Below, one piece after another: positions 37,490 through 45,444 of a DNA stretch of 64,000 nt. The notes under the pieces were generated by a model. The model had not been told where the DNA came from. It was given only the letters and a program-made list of their open reading frames with translations, and searched no databases. Position numbers and translations under genes: made by a program. This DNA is from DASSUW01 sp963830725. Lineage in GTDB: Bacteria; Actinomycetota; Thermoleophilia; Solirubrobacterales; Solirubrobacteraceae. The stretch is from NCBI GenBank assembly GCA_963830725.1, contig CAWHNO010000011.1:62001-126000 (forward strand). The letters are read 5' to 3'. The stretch's first letter is position 1, and every line of letters begins with the position of its first letter.

Positions 37490-38208
37490 GACAGCAATGC
37501 TCGCATCCGCAGGGCGTTCTTGACAGCGAAGCCCTCCCAGTCGTTGTTGAAGTAGGCGTACCCGTCGCCGGCCAGCGCGGCGACGCGCGGCGCCAGCTCG
37601 CGCAGCTCGGCCTCGCTGTAGTTGCCGCGCCGGCCGCGGCGGCCGAAGTGGAAGCGCACGAAGGTCCAATCGGTCGTGGTCACCCACGGCTGCCACGGCC
37701 GCTCCGGATGGTCGCCGACGGCCAGCGCCACGCCGTGCCGGCGCAGGAGGTCGAGCGCCTCATCGCCGTCGAACCAGCTCGGATGGCGGAACTCGACCGC
37801 GTGGCGGCCGGGCGGGAGCCGGTCGAGCGCGCCGGCCAGCCGCGGCAGATCGCGCACGAAGCGCTCGGGCAGCTGCCAGAGCACGGGGCCGAGCTTCGGC
37901 GAGGCGGCCAGCGGGGCGATGGCATCGTAGTAGCGGCCGATGCCTGCTTCGATGTCGCCCAGCCGCTTCATGTGGGTCAGGTACCGGCTCGCCTTGGCCG
38001 CGAAGACGAAGTCCGGCGGCGTCTGCTCGACCCAGGCAGCGACGGCCGCCGGCTTGGCCAGCCGGTAGAAGGTCGAGTTGACCTCGACGGTGTCGAACAC
38101 CGACGCGTAGTGCTCGAGCCAGCGCCGCTGCGGCAGGCCCTTCGGGTAGAAGCGCTCGCGCCAGTCGGCGTACTGCCAGCCGGAGCAGCCGACGCGGATC
38201 CGTCCCAT
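37486..38208 (-). CDS. DUF72 (YecE-like) TIM-barrel protein
   Basis: 240 aa from ATG 38208. Opening MGRIRVGCSGWQYADW and ERFYPKGLPQRRWLEHYA, then VEVNSTFYRLAKPA, FVFAAKASRYLTHMKRLGD, LGPVLWQLPERF, HAVEFRHPSWFD and YAYFNNDWEGFAVKNA are the conserved YecE blocks in order. The family has a TIM-barrel fold with unknown chemistry. Divergent from the 2-hydroxyacid dehydrogenase gene with only 19 bp between starts, so promoters overlap. Coupled by GTGA to the CoA-binding gene. Confidence 0.92.
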   Translation of the reverse strand: MGRIRVGCSGWQYADWRERFYPKGLPQRRWLEHYASVFDTVEVNSTFYRLAKPAAVAAWVEQTPPDFVFAAKASRYLTHMKRLGDIEAGIGRYYDAIAPLAASPKLGPVLWQLPERFVRDLPRLAGALDRLPPGRHAVEFRHPSWFDGDEALDLLRRHGVALAVGDHPERPWQPWVTTTDWTFVRFHFGRRGRRGNYSEAELRELAPRVAALAGDGYAYFNNDWEGFAVKNALRMRALLS

Positions 38209-38227
38209 GCCAGCAGAATGCCCCGGG

Positions 38228-39152
38228 ATGGCCAGGGTATTCGTGACGCGGGCGCTCCCCTTCCCGGCGCTCGACCGGCTGCGCGAAGTGCATGAGGTCG
38301 ACGAGTGGCCGGGCGACCTGCCGCCAGGAGCGGAGGAGATGCGAGCCCGCGCGCGCGAGGCCGACGCCCTGCTGACGCTCGTCACCGATCGCGTCGACGC
38401 CGGGCTGCTGGACGCCGCGCCGGGGCTGAAGGCGATCGCCAACATGGCCGTGGGGACCGACAACATCGACGTCGAGGCCGCCGCCGAGCGCGGCATACCG
38501 GTCGGCAACACGCCCGACGTGCTGACCGACGCCACGGCCGACCTCGCCTTCGCGCTGCTGCTCGCGCTGGCGCGGAAGATCGTGCCGGGGGCGCGAGATG
38601 GTGCGCTCGGGTGCCTGGCGCACATGGGAGCCGGCCGCCGACCTCGGGGCCGACCTCGCCGGGGCCACGCTCGGCATCATCGGCTGGGGGCGGATCGGGC
38701 AGGCGGTGGCGCGCCGCGCCGAGGGCTTCGGCCTGGAGGTCGTCCACAGCTCGCGCTCGTCCGGCCTGCCGCTCGCCGAGCTGCTCGAGCGGGCCGACTT
38801 CGTCTCGGTGCACACGCCGCTCACGCCCGAGACGCGGCATCTGATCGACGCCGGCGCGCTGGCGCGGATGAAGCCGACCGCGCTGCTCGTCAACACCGCG
38901 CGCGGGGGCGTGGTCGACCAGGACGCGCTGCGGACGGCGCTGCACGAGGGGACGATCGCCGGCGCGGCGCTCGACGTCACCGAGCCCGAGCCGCTGCCCG
39001 CCGACGACCCGCTGCTGGACGCGCCGAACCTGCTGGTCGTGCCGCACGTGGGCTCGGCCACCGTGCGCACCCGTGCGAAGATGGCGGCGATGGCGGTCGA
39101 CAACCTGCTCGCGGCGCTCGACGGCCGCCCGATGCCGTACCCGGTCGCGTGA
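38228..39152 (+). CDS. D-isomer 2-hydroxyacid dehydrogenase (glyoxylate/hydroxypyruvate reductase-like)
   Basis: NAD(P)-dependent reductase of 2-oxo acids, about 307 aa. ATG 38228 starts MARVFVTRALPFPALDRLRE. The substrate domain has NMAVGTDNIDVEAAAERGIP and VGNTPDVLTDATADLAFALL. The Rossmann motif is IIGWGRIGQAV. Catalytic residues are Arg in NTARGGVVDQ, Glu in VTEPEPLP and His in VPHVGS. One extra base near 38596 (KIVPGAR to MVRSGAW) breaks the frame; removing it restores the family sequence exactly. Its TGA overlaps the GTG of the Ppx/GppA gene. Confidence 0.88.
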
Positions 39153-40070
39153 CGCGGGTCGCCGTCGTCGACATCGGCACCAACTCGACGCGGCTGCTCG
39201 TCGCGGAGGTGGACGGCGATGCGCTGCGCGAGCTGGCGCGCGACTCGATCGTGACGCGGCTCGGCGAGGGCGTCGACGCCACCGGCCGGCTCGGCGACGA
39301 GCCGCAGGCGCGCGTGTTCGCCGCGCTCGACCGCTTCGCCGAGCAGATCGAGCGCCACGACGCCACGATCCGCACCGCGGTCATGACCTCCGCCGTCCGC
39401 GATGCCGCCAACGGCGCCGAGTTCGCGGCCATCGTGCGCGACCGCTACGGGCTCGTGGGGGCGACGCTCTCGGGCGACGAGGAGGCGCGGCTGACTTCGC
39501 TCGGCGCGACGGCCACGCGTGACGGCGGCGAGACCGTGCTCGTGATCGACATCGGCGGCGGCTCGACCGAGCTGGTCGTCGGCAGCGGCGCCGAGCTCGT
39601 CTTCCACATCGTCGACGCAGGTCGGCGTCGTGCGGCACAGCGAGCGCCACCTGCACTCCGACCCGCCGACGGCCGCCGAGCTGGCCGCACTGACCGACGA
39701 CGCGCGCGCCGCGATCGAGGCCGCGGTGCCCGGCGACGTGCGGGAGCGGCCGGCGGTGGCCATCGGGGTCGGCGGCACGGCGACGCAGCTCGCCTCGATC
39801 GATCTCGGCCTGGGCGAGCACGACCGCGACCGGGTCGAGGGCCACGCGATCTCGCGCGAGCGGCTGGAGGAGCTGCGCGACCGGCTGGCCGCGCTGCCGC
39901 TGGCCGAGCGGCGCGAGGTCAGGGGCCTCGATCCCGCCCGCGCGCCGACGATCGTGGCCGGCGCGGTGATCCTGCGCGAGGTTCTGGGCGCGTTCGCGCT
40001 CGACGGTTTCGAGGCGTCCGAGCGCGACATTTTGTGGGGTGTCGCGCTGGATAGCCGAAATGTGGCATGA
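39149..40070 (+). CDS. ppx: Ppx/GppA exopolyphosphatase family protein
   Basis: Hydrolyses inorganic polyphosphate (or pppGpp); ASKHA-fold ATPase-like, about 306 aa, the short actinobacterial form. GTG 39149 overlaps the previous stop (GTGA). Phosphate-binding loop VVDIGTNSTRLLVAE is at the N-terminus and VIDIGGGSTEL near 135-145, with GVGGTATQLASIDLGL at the start of the last third. One extra base near 39617 shifts FHI into the next frame, where the conserved SSTQVGVVRHSERHL and SDPP continue. In mycobacteria ppx2 follows the eno-divIC cluster; here it is over 16 kb away. Confidence 0.88.
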
Positions 40071-40499
40071 AGCGGCGCTGATTTTCCCCTGGACGCTTGT
40101 TCGATTGCCCCGGTTGATTTGCGGGCGAGATACTTCATCGCGTCGGAAAGGGCGGTCGTGCCTCCCGCCGCCGTCCCAACGACGCATAGGTCCGGGCGAT
40201 GCCGCATCATCGGCGCCTCCCGCCGTCCGGGCCACCCAATAGGCCCCCTAAGGCACGTACCCCTGCCCGTCCTGACGGGGCCAACTTGAAGCCGCCACGC
40301 CCCCGCCGCGTGGCGGCTTCTCTGTGTAGGGCCGGTAGTTGCGCGGCGAACATCTAACTGCAGCGGGGTGGGGAGGCGTCGCCGCGAGCACGTTTCGTGC
40401 AACTCGGGGCACGCCGGTCGCGCCGCATCGCACGTTGCGATCCCAGACGGATCATTTCGTGCGATCTCGAGGCCACCCCTACCCAGCCGAAGTTCGTCC
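40071..40499. other. Intergenic region with terminator hairpin
   Basis: No supported gene. A strong hairpin at 40288-40320 (12-bp perfect stem GAAGCCGCCACG, 9-base loop, then TCTGTGT) can end the ppx transcript. The stretch 40090-40280 has several GC-rich complementary segments (for example CCTGCCCGTCCTGACGGGG at 40262-40280) and could be a structured leader or decayed sequence. I cannot assign it to an RNA family. Confidence 0.35.
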
Positions 40500-42125
40500 C
40501 TACGCGAGGTTCGCCGAGCGCGGATAGGCGACCGACGGGTCGGTCAACACGTTGATCAACGTCGGGCCGGAAGCTTCGAACGCCCGCTCCAAAGCCGGCC
40601 GCAGCTCACCGGGCGACCGCACCAGCGCGCCGTGGCCGCCGAGCGCCTCGACCATCTGGTCGTAGCGCGTCTCCGGCGTCAGCTCGGCCGCCACGGAGTA
40701 GCCGTAGAGGAACTCCATCGGGTGCTTCTCCAGCGCCCAGATGCCGTTGTTGCCCATCACGCCGACCACGCTGACCCCGTGGCGGGCGAGCGTGTCGAAC
40801 TCCATGCCCGAGAAGCCGAAGGCGCCGTCGCCGAGCAGCAGCACGACCTGGCGCTCGGGGTGGGCGAGCTTCGCCGCCAGCGCGTACCCGGGGCCGCAGC
40901 CGAGGCAGCCGAACGGACCGGGGTCGAGCCAGCAGCCCGGCTCGTAGGACGACACCACGCGCCCGGCGTAGGAGACGAAGTCGCCGCCGTCGCCGACCAC
41001 GATCGCGTCGCGGTCGAGCACCTGTGCCAGCTCGCCGTAGACCCGCATCGGGTGCAGCGGGGAGCGGTCGTCGCTGAACTGCTCGCGCTCGGCCTCGCGC
41101 TTCTCGGTCTCCACGCCGCGCAGGTGCTCGAGCCAGCCGCTCGTGTCGGCGCCGCCGCCCGCCAGCGCGCCGAGCGTCTCGGAGATATCGCCGTAGCACT
41201 CGGCCGCCACCGCGCGCGGGTGGTCGCGCTCGGGCTCGGCGAGGTCGATGGCGACGATCTCGGTCTCCTCCCCGAAGGCGCCGCCGAAGCCGAGCCGGAA
41301 GTCCATCGGCACGCCGACCACGAGCGCGACGTCGGCGCCCTTGAGCGCCGCGCTTCGCGCCCGCGAGAAGAAGTTCGGATGGTCGGCGGGCAGGCAGCCG
41401 CGTGCGAGCCCGTTGAGGAACACCGGCACGCCGGCCGCCTCGGCCAGCGCGCGCAACGCGTCCTCGCCATGGCCCCAGTAGAGGTTCGTGCCGGCCATGA
41501 TCACCGGGCGGTCGGCGTCGCGCAGGAGCGCGGCGGCGCGATCGACGGCGGCGGCCTCGGCCTGCGGGCGAGCCGCCGGCCGGTCCTCCGCCGGCGGCGA
41601 CTCCTCCGCCTCCATGAACACCACGTCGAGCGGGAAGTCCAGGAACGCGGGGCCGGGGTGGTCGCGCCGCATCACCGTCCAGGCGTCGTCGATCAGACCC
41701 TGGATCTCGGCCGTCGCCCCGGCGGTCGCCGCCAGCTTCACGAGCGGCCGCACGAACGGCACGTGGTCGACCTCCTGCAGCGAGCCCTGACCCCAGCGCA
41801 TCGCGGGAGCGCGCCCGCCGAGCACGAGCAGCGGCGAGTGGTTCTGCTGGGCGGAGGCGATCGCGCTCATCCCGTTGGTCACGCCCGGGCCGGCGGTGAG
41901 CGCCGCGACCCCGGGCTCGCGCGTGACCTTGGCCCAGCCCTCGGCGGCGAAGGTGGCCGATGCCTCGTGCCGCACGTCCACGATGTCGATGCCCTCGGCG
42001 CGGCAGCCGTCGTAGATCGAGAACAGGTGCCCGCCGGACAGCGTGAACAGCTTGCTCACGCCGTGGGCCTTGAGACGGCGGGCCACCAGCCGTCCGCCGT
42101 GGAGCGTGGTCGTTTCCACCGTCAT
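40500..42125 (-). CDS. Thiamine-diphosphate enzyme of the acetolactate-synthase superfamily
   Basis: 541 aa, ThDP-dependent decarboxylase/ligase. ATG 42125. The N-terminal Pyr domain has the catalytic Glu54 in DVRHEASATFAAEGWAK, followed by GPGVTNGMSAIASAQ. The central domain carries RPVIMAGTNLYWGHG. The PP domain has the ThDP/Mg motif GDGAFGFSGMEFDTLARHG through VMGNN. Residues LDPGPFGCLGCGPGYALAAK resemble oxalyl-CoA decarboxylase and related ALS-like enzymes. There is no regulatory subunit or ketol-acid reductoisomerase next to it, so a catabolic role is more likely than branched-chain synthesis. A three-half-site operator-like sequence lies upstream at 42451. Confidence 0.85.
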   Translation of the reverse strand: MTVETTTLHGGRLVARRLKAHGVSKLFTLSGGHLFSIYDGCRAEGIDIVDVRHEASATFAAEGWAKVTREPGVAALTAGPGVTNGMSAIASAQQNHSPLLVLGGRAPAMRWGQGSLQEVDHVPFVRPLVKLAATAGATAEIQGLIDDAWTVMRRDHPGPAFLDFPLDVVFMEAEESPPAEDRPAARPQAEAAAVDRAAALLRDADRPVIMAGTNLYWGHGEDALRALAEAAGVPVFLNGLARGCLPADHPNFFSRARSAALKGADVALVVGVPMDFRLGFGGAFGEETEIVAIDLAEPERDHPRAVAAECYGDISETLGALAGGGADTSGWLEHLRGVETEKREAEREQFSDDRSPLHPMRVYGELAQVLDRDAIVVGDGGDFVSYAGRVVSSYEPGCWLDPGPFGCLGCGPGYALAAKLAHPERQVVLLLGDGAFGFSGMEFDTLARHGVSVVGVMGNNGIWALEKHPMEFLYGYSVAAELTPETRYDQMVEALGGHGALVRSPGELRPALERAFEASGPTLINVLTDPSVAYPRSANLA

Positions 42126-42209
42126 GGCGCCGCAATCTACCCCCCGGCCGGGGGGTTGGACGCCGGTCGCGCTGTCAACTCGCGCCGCCTGCGGGTTAGT
42201 TTCGATGAC

Positions 42210-42374
42210 ATGGAGAACGAGAGCAAGATCTGCGACGCCGACCTCGAGCTGCTCTTGGCGGAGTCCGATCGCGAGGAGCCGTTCCTCGTTTTCCCGCGCC
42301 GGCCCGAGGCGACTCAGGAGCCGCGCGAGGAGATCGACGAGCAGATCCTCGCCGGGCTCGTCACGCCCTACTGA
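42210..42374 (+). CDS. Small acidic hypothetical protein
   Basis: 54 aa from ATG 42210, divergent to the ThDP enzyme gene. Sequence is acidic and helical (CDADLELLLAESDREEPFLV, later REEIDEQILAGLVTPY) with no motif I know. GC at third positions fits coding use and the stop is clean, but there is no clear ribosome site (GTTTCGATGAC upstream). Confidence 0.4.
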   Translation: MENESKICDADLELLLAESDREEPFLVFPRRPEATQEPREEIDEQILAGLVTPY

Positions 42375-42450
42375 CTTCCGTCGGCGAACGTCAATCCGCC
42401 GGGTACGGGAGCCGGTCATCCGCGTTTCGGACCGAGGCGTGTGCTCCCCA

Positions 42451-42479
42451 GTGCTGACATAGTCAGCATAAGTCAGCAC
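42451..42479. promoter_or_regulatory. Operator-like triple TGCTGAC/GTCAGCA half-sites
   Basis: TGCTGAC-ata-GTCAGCA forms a perfect palindrome (42452-42468), followed 3 bp later by a further GTCAGCAC (42472-42479), so half-sites repeat every 10 bp. The outer halves also form an 8-bp inverted repeat (42451-42458 with 42472-42479). It lies in the gap between the DsbA-like gene and the 42210 ORF. Confidence 0.45.
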
Positions 42480-42524
42480 ACCCCTCCCTTGTCACCCCTC
42501 AATGCGGGTACGTCCAGCGGCGCG

Positions 42525-43178
42525 CTAGCGAGGTACAGCCGCGGCGGCGTGCAGCCGCGCGGTGCCGGCCGCGTCGGCGACCTGCGGCTCGCCCCAGTAG
42601 AGGGCGCGCCCGATGCGCAGAGCGGGCAGCCGGTCGGCGCCCGCCGCGAGCAGGCGGCGCCCCGCCGCCTCGATGACGCCGTCGCGGCGCCGATCGCCCG
42701 CGGAGTGCAGGCAGGCTTCGAGCCCGAGCCCGGCGGCCGCGGCCGCCTCGGCGATGATCTCGGGGTCGTCGAGGTCGAAGCCGCCGCAGAACGCGAGCCG
42801 GCCGGCAGCGAGCGCGAACGCCGCGGCGCGGCCGGCCTCGGCCGCGTGGGCGGCGACGCGCATGGCGGCGGGCACCTCGGCGGGCCAGTTCTCGGGCCAT
42901 ACCAGCGGCAGCCGCAGCATCGCGGCGCGCTTCTCGGCGGCGGCGCGCATGGCGGCCAGGGCGACCTCGTCGGAGGCCAGCGAGCCGCGGCGCAGCGCGG
43001 TGGTCGACGCCGGTGTCCAGGTCACGTCGTCGAAGGCACGCTCGACCCGCTCGGCGGCGAGGTACGTGAACGGGCAGGCGAGGTCGAACAGGAACTCGGC
43101 GCGCAGCGACGCCGGCCGCTGCCGCGGCCGGTCGCGTCGCGCCTGCCGGCGGTCCGCGAGTCTGATGAGCTCGCCCAT
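42525..43178 (-). CDS. DsbA/HCCA-isomerase-like thioredoxin-fold protein
   Basis: 217 aa from ATG 43178. Thioredoxin-fold start FLFDLACPFTYLAAERVERA, where the usual CxxC is replaced by CPFTY as in the 2-hydroxychromene-2-carboxylate isomerase/FrnE group. An all-helical insert follows (LPLVWPENWPAEVPAAMRVA). The C-terminal strand DRLPALRIGRALYWGE has the cis-Pro. No signal peptide, so it is cytoplasmic. Possible glutathione- or thiol-dependent isomerase or oxidoreductase. Divergent from an HxlR regulator that may control it. Confidence 0.75.
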   Translation of the reverse strand: MGELIRLADRRQARRDRPRQRPASLRAEFLFDLACPFTYLAAERVERAFDDVTWTPASTTALRRGSLASDEVALAAMRAAAEKRAAMLRLPLVWPENWPAEVPAAMRVAAHAAEAGRAAAFALAAGRLAFCGGFDLDDPEIIAEAAAAAGLGLEACLHSAGDRRRDGVIEAAGRRLLAAGADRLPALRIGRALYWGEPQVADAAGTARLHAAAAVPR

Positions 43179-43348
43179 GTCGCTTGTGTCCTGTGCCGGA
43201 GTCCGCCGGAAGTCTCGCGTTTGATCCCCGCTCCCGGTATGAACGACCGCTCGCGCGAAAACTTGCGTCCGTGCGCACGATTCCCGGTCCGGGCGCGGAC
43301 CCAGTCCGAATGTCCACCCCATCAAACCGGTTGACCGGCGCGGCGAGT

Positions 43349-44072
43349 ATGCTCCGGAAAACTTCACCTCTCGAGGCCCCAGATACCGACCGTCCCTCCC
43401 CCTAAGCGGCATCCGTACGACCAGTGGGCGCCGGACGCGCGCGCGCTCGATCTGGTGGGCGACAAGTGGACGCTGCTGATCATCCGCGACCTCGCCGCCG
43501 GGCCGCGGCGGTTCGTCGAACTCCAGCGCGTCCTGCCCGGGATCTCGACCGAACAGCTCCGCTCGCGGCTGAACAGGATGGTGGCCGACGGCCTTCTCAC
43601 CCGCCAGCGTTACCGCGAGGTGCCGCCGCGGGTCGACTACGAGCTCACCGAGCGCTCGCGCGAGCTGATGCCGGTCGTCGGCGCGCTCGCCCGCTGGGGC
43701 TATGACTGGACGTGGACCGCACCGCGCCCGGGCGAGGACATCAACGTCGGCGCCATCTTCCGCCTCGCCCCCGGCATGATCGAGCCGCCACGCGGCGTGG
43801 AGGGCACGGTCGAGCTGATCGTCGAGGCCGACGGCGACGCGCAGCCTGAGCGCCACTACCGGCTCACGGCATCCAGAGGCCGGGTCGACATCTCGGAGGC
43901 CGAGTCCGACGCCTCGGCGGCCGCCGTCGTGCGTGGGAGCCGCGAGGCGTGGGTGCGCGCGCTCGGGCCGGAAGGCTCGTCCGACGAGCTGTCCTTCGAC
44001 GGCAATCGCGGGCTGGCCGACGAGATCCTCGCCGGCTTCACCGCCGCGGCCGCACGCCGCGCCGCTGCTTAG
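43349..44072 (+). CDS. HxlR-family transcriptional regulator with C-terminal extension
   Basis: Winged-helix regulator. The HxlR core reads YDQWAPDARALDLVGDKWTL then LIIRDLAAGPRRFVELQRVL, PGISTEQLRSRLNRMVADGL and VDYELTERSRELMPVVGAL. About 110 more residues (VEGTVELIVEADGDAQPERH) follow, an SCP2/sterol-carrier-like extension seen in some members. The core frame has no start codon of its own; ATG 43349 begins a frame (MLRKTSPLEAPDTD) that joins it if one C is restored in the CCCCCT run near 43402, so I infer a homopolymer deletion. Likely regulates the divergent DsbA-like gene. Its stop overlaps the end of the minus-strand gene at 44069. Confidence 0.7.
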
Positions 44073-44632
44073 TAGTCCGCCGCCTCGACGTGCGGGAAGT
44101 CGCCCTGCAGGCGGCCGCCGAACTCGATCCCGGGGGCCTTCCAGCAGCCGGGCGGGCCGTCCGAGCGGCTCCGTTTCCCCACCCGCGTTGCGGCAGTCCG
44201 ACGACGGACTGATGAGGAAGCGGTTCGCCCCGGGCCCGAACAGGTGCTCAGGGCCGAGGCAGGTCGAGCCGCGGTTGGTGCTCATCCACTCGGGGTGGAT
44301 CGCCGCGCTCTCGGCGCCAGCGGGCCGGGCTGGCGCAGGTAGTGGCCGACGCCGCCGCCCGGCGAGGTCGTCGTGTCGGCACAGCGCCGCCGCCCCGTAA
44401 GCACGACAGCGCGAAGACGACCATCGTGAGGACCTTGGGAAGCGAGGGGGCGGACGTGCTCATCGCCGGTGTTGCAGGCCCGGGAGTCGGTGAGGATCGG
44501 GGTCAGCGTCGAGAGCAACTCCAGCTCCGGCTGCTCCTTGACGAGCTGTGCGATCGTCGCGCAGGGCGCCCCGACCGTGACCGGGCGGAAGGTGCCGTGG
44601 GCGTCGGAGCTGGAGAACAGCTGCGTGGCCAT
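44069..44632 (-). pseudogene. Unrecognised cysteine-containing protein, frame-disrupted
   Basis: ATG 44632 starts MATQLFSSSDAHGTFRPVTV then APCATIAQLVKEQPELELLS and TPILTDSRACNTGD. Frame changes near 44310 and 44152 are needed to continue through GVGHYLRQPGPLAP, AAIHPEWMSTNRGSTCLGPE, LFGPGANRFLISPSSDC and the end LQGDFPHVEAADY. A nested reading at 44463 (SLPKVLTMVVFALSC) resembles an MCE protein N-terminus, but the rest does not support it. Segments look evolutionarily constrained, with five or six cysteines, so a real gene is likely. I do not recognise the family. Confidence 0.4.
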
Positions 44633-44677
44633 GCGCTGCGCCGACGCGACCCAGAAGGCGAAACCTGCGAAACGGGC

Positions 44678-44947
44678 TCAGCTGGGCAGGCCGAGCGCGG
44701 CGCGCAGCGCCTGCGGTTCGACGCCCTCGACCCGCAGCAGCTTGTCGCGCGCCGCATGGCCGCGCACGACGCTCACGCGCGACGGCGCGACCCCGGCGGC
44801 CTTGGCCACCAGCCGGCACAGCGCGTCGTTGGCCTTGCCGTCGACCGGCGGAGCCGTGACGCGGATCAGCACCGAACCGCCGCGCTCGCCCGCGATCTCG
44901 TCACGGCGCGCGCGAGGCTGGAGCCGGACCCGCAGCTCGGCGCTCAG
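44678..44947 (-). CDS. DUF167 (YggU-family) protein
   Basis: 89 aa. The DUF167 core is complete: RVRLQPRARRDEI, then VTAPPVDGKANDALCRLVAK, GVAPSRVSVVRGHAARDKLL and VEG. The frame opens before the first GTG (44872), and the conserved N-terminal strand needs a start near 44947, where a CTG overlaps the previous gene's TGA; the start codon is therefore uncertain. Family function unknown. Likely cotranscribed with the zinc-ribbon gene upstream. Confidence 0.75.
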   Translation of the reverse strand: MSAELRVRLQPRARRDEIAGERGGSVLIRVTAPPVDGKANDALCRLVAKAAGVAPSRVSVVRGHAARDKLLRVEGVEPQALRAALGLPS

Positions 44948-45141
44948 ACGCGTTCCCGCGCGTGTTCCTCGAGGTCGCGCCGCTCCATGAACGGCCGCGC
45001 GGCGCCGGTCCCCGGCCGCCGGCGCTCGACGACGGTCTCACCGCCGCACACCTCGCACGGCTCGTCGAGCAGGTGCTCCAAAGTGGCGCCGGACATCGTC
45101 CAGCGCGTCGCACCGCACTCAAGGCATCTGACCGCATCCAC
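44944..45141 (-). CDS. Small zinc-ribbon protein
   Basis: 65 aa from GTG 45141. Two CxxC knuckles, CLECGATRW and CEVCGGETVVERRRPG, spaced 22 residues apart, predict a zinc ribbon; the tail is charged (ERRDLEEHARERV). The longer open frame upstream crosses the tRNA-Leu gene and is not coding. Overlaps DUF167 by four bases. No function can be assigned. Confidence 0.6.
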   Translation of the reverse strand: MDAVRCLECGATRWTMSGATLEHLLDEPCEVCGGETVVERRRPGTGAARPFMERRDLEEHARERV

Positions 45142-45279
45142 GAGGTTCAACCATTGCGCGCCGTCGCGGAGAATGCAACTTCTGTCGTCGTCAAGGCGAC
45201 AAATTTGTCGCTCGGAGCAGGTACTTCGTGAAGATCCCGTCCTGGGAGCAGCGTGCGGTCTGAGGTCAAATCGTTCAAG

Positions 45280-45363
45280 TGCCCGGGGTGGGACTCGAAC
45301 CCACACGCCCGCAAGGGCCATCGGTTTTAAGCCGATTGCGTATTCCAGTTCCGCCACCCGGGC
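45280..45363 (-). tRNA. tRNA-Leu (TAA)
   Basis: 84-nt class II tRNA on the minus strand: acceptor GCCCGGG/CCCGGGC with discriminator A, anticodon loop CTTAAAA (anticodon TAA), a long variable arm (GGCCCTTGCGGGC) and T loop TTCGAGT. CCA not encoded. Confidence 0.93.
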
Positions 45364-45444
45364 GCGTCCTGATCGTACTTGTGCGTTGCAAACCGCACGT
45401 GCCGGCGCTCGCTACCCTCGAACGGACGCAACTTTCCCGTCGCG

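Noticed and set aside
40071..40287. Possible riboswitch upstream of genes near 40.2 kb
   Set aside because: Complementary GC segments exist, but no known aptamer core could be matched and no gene lies correctly downstream on the plus strand.
37760..40402. 880-codon minus-strand open frame
   Set aside because: Runs antisense through the 2-hydroxyacid dehydrogenase and Ppx genes, whose motifs are clear; low-complexity Arg/Ser content.
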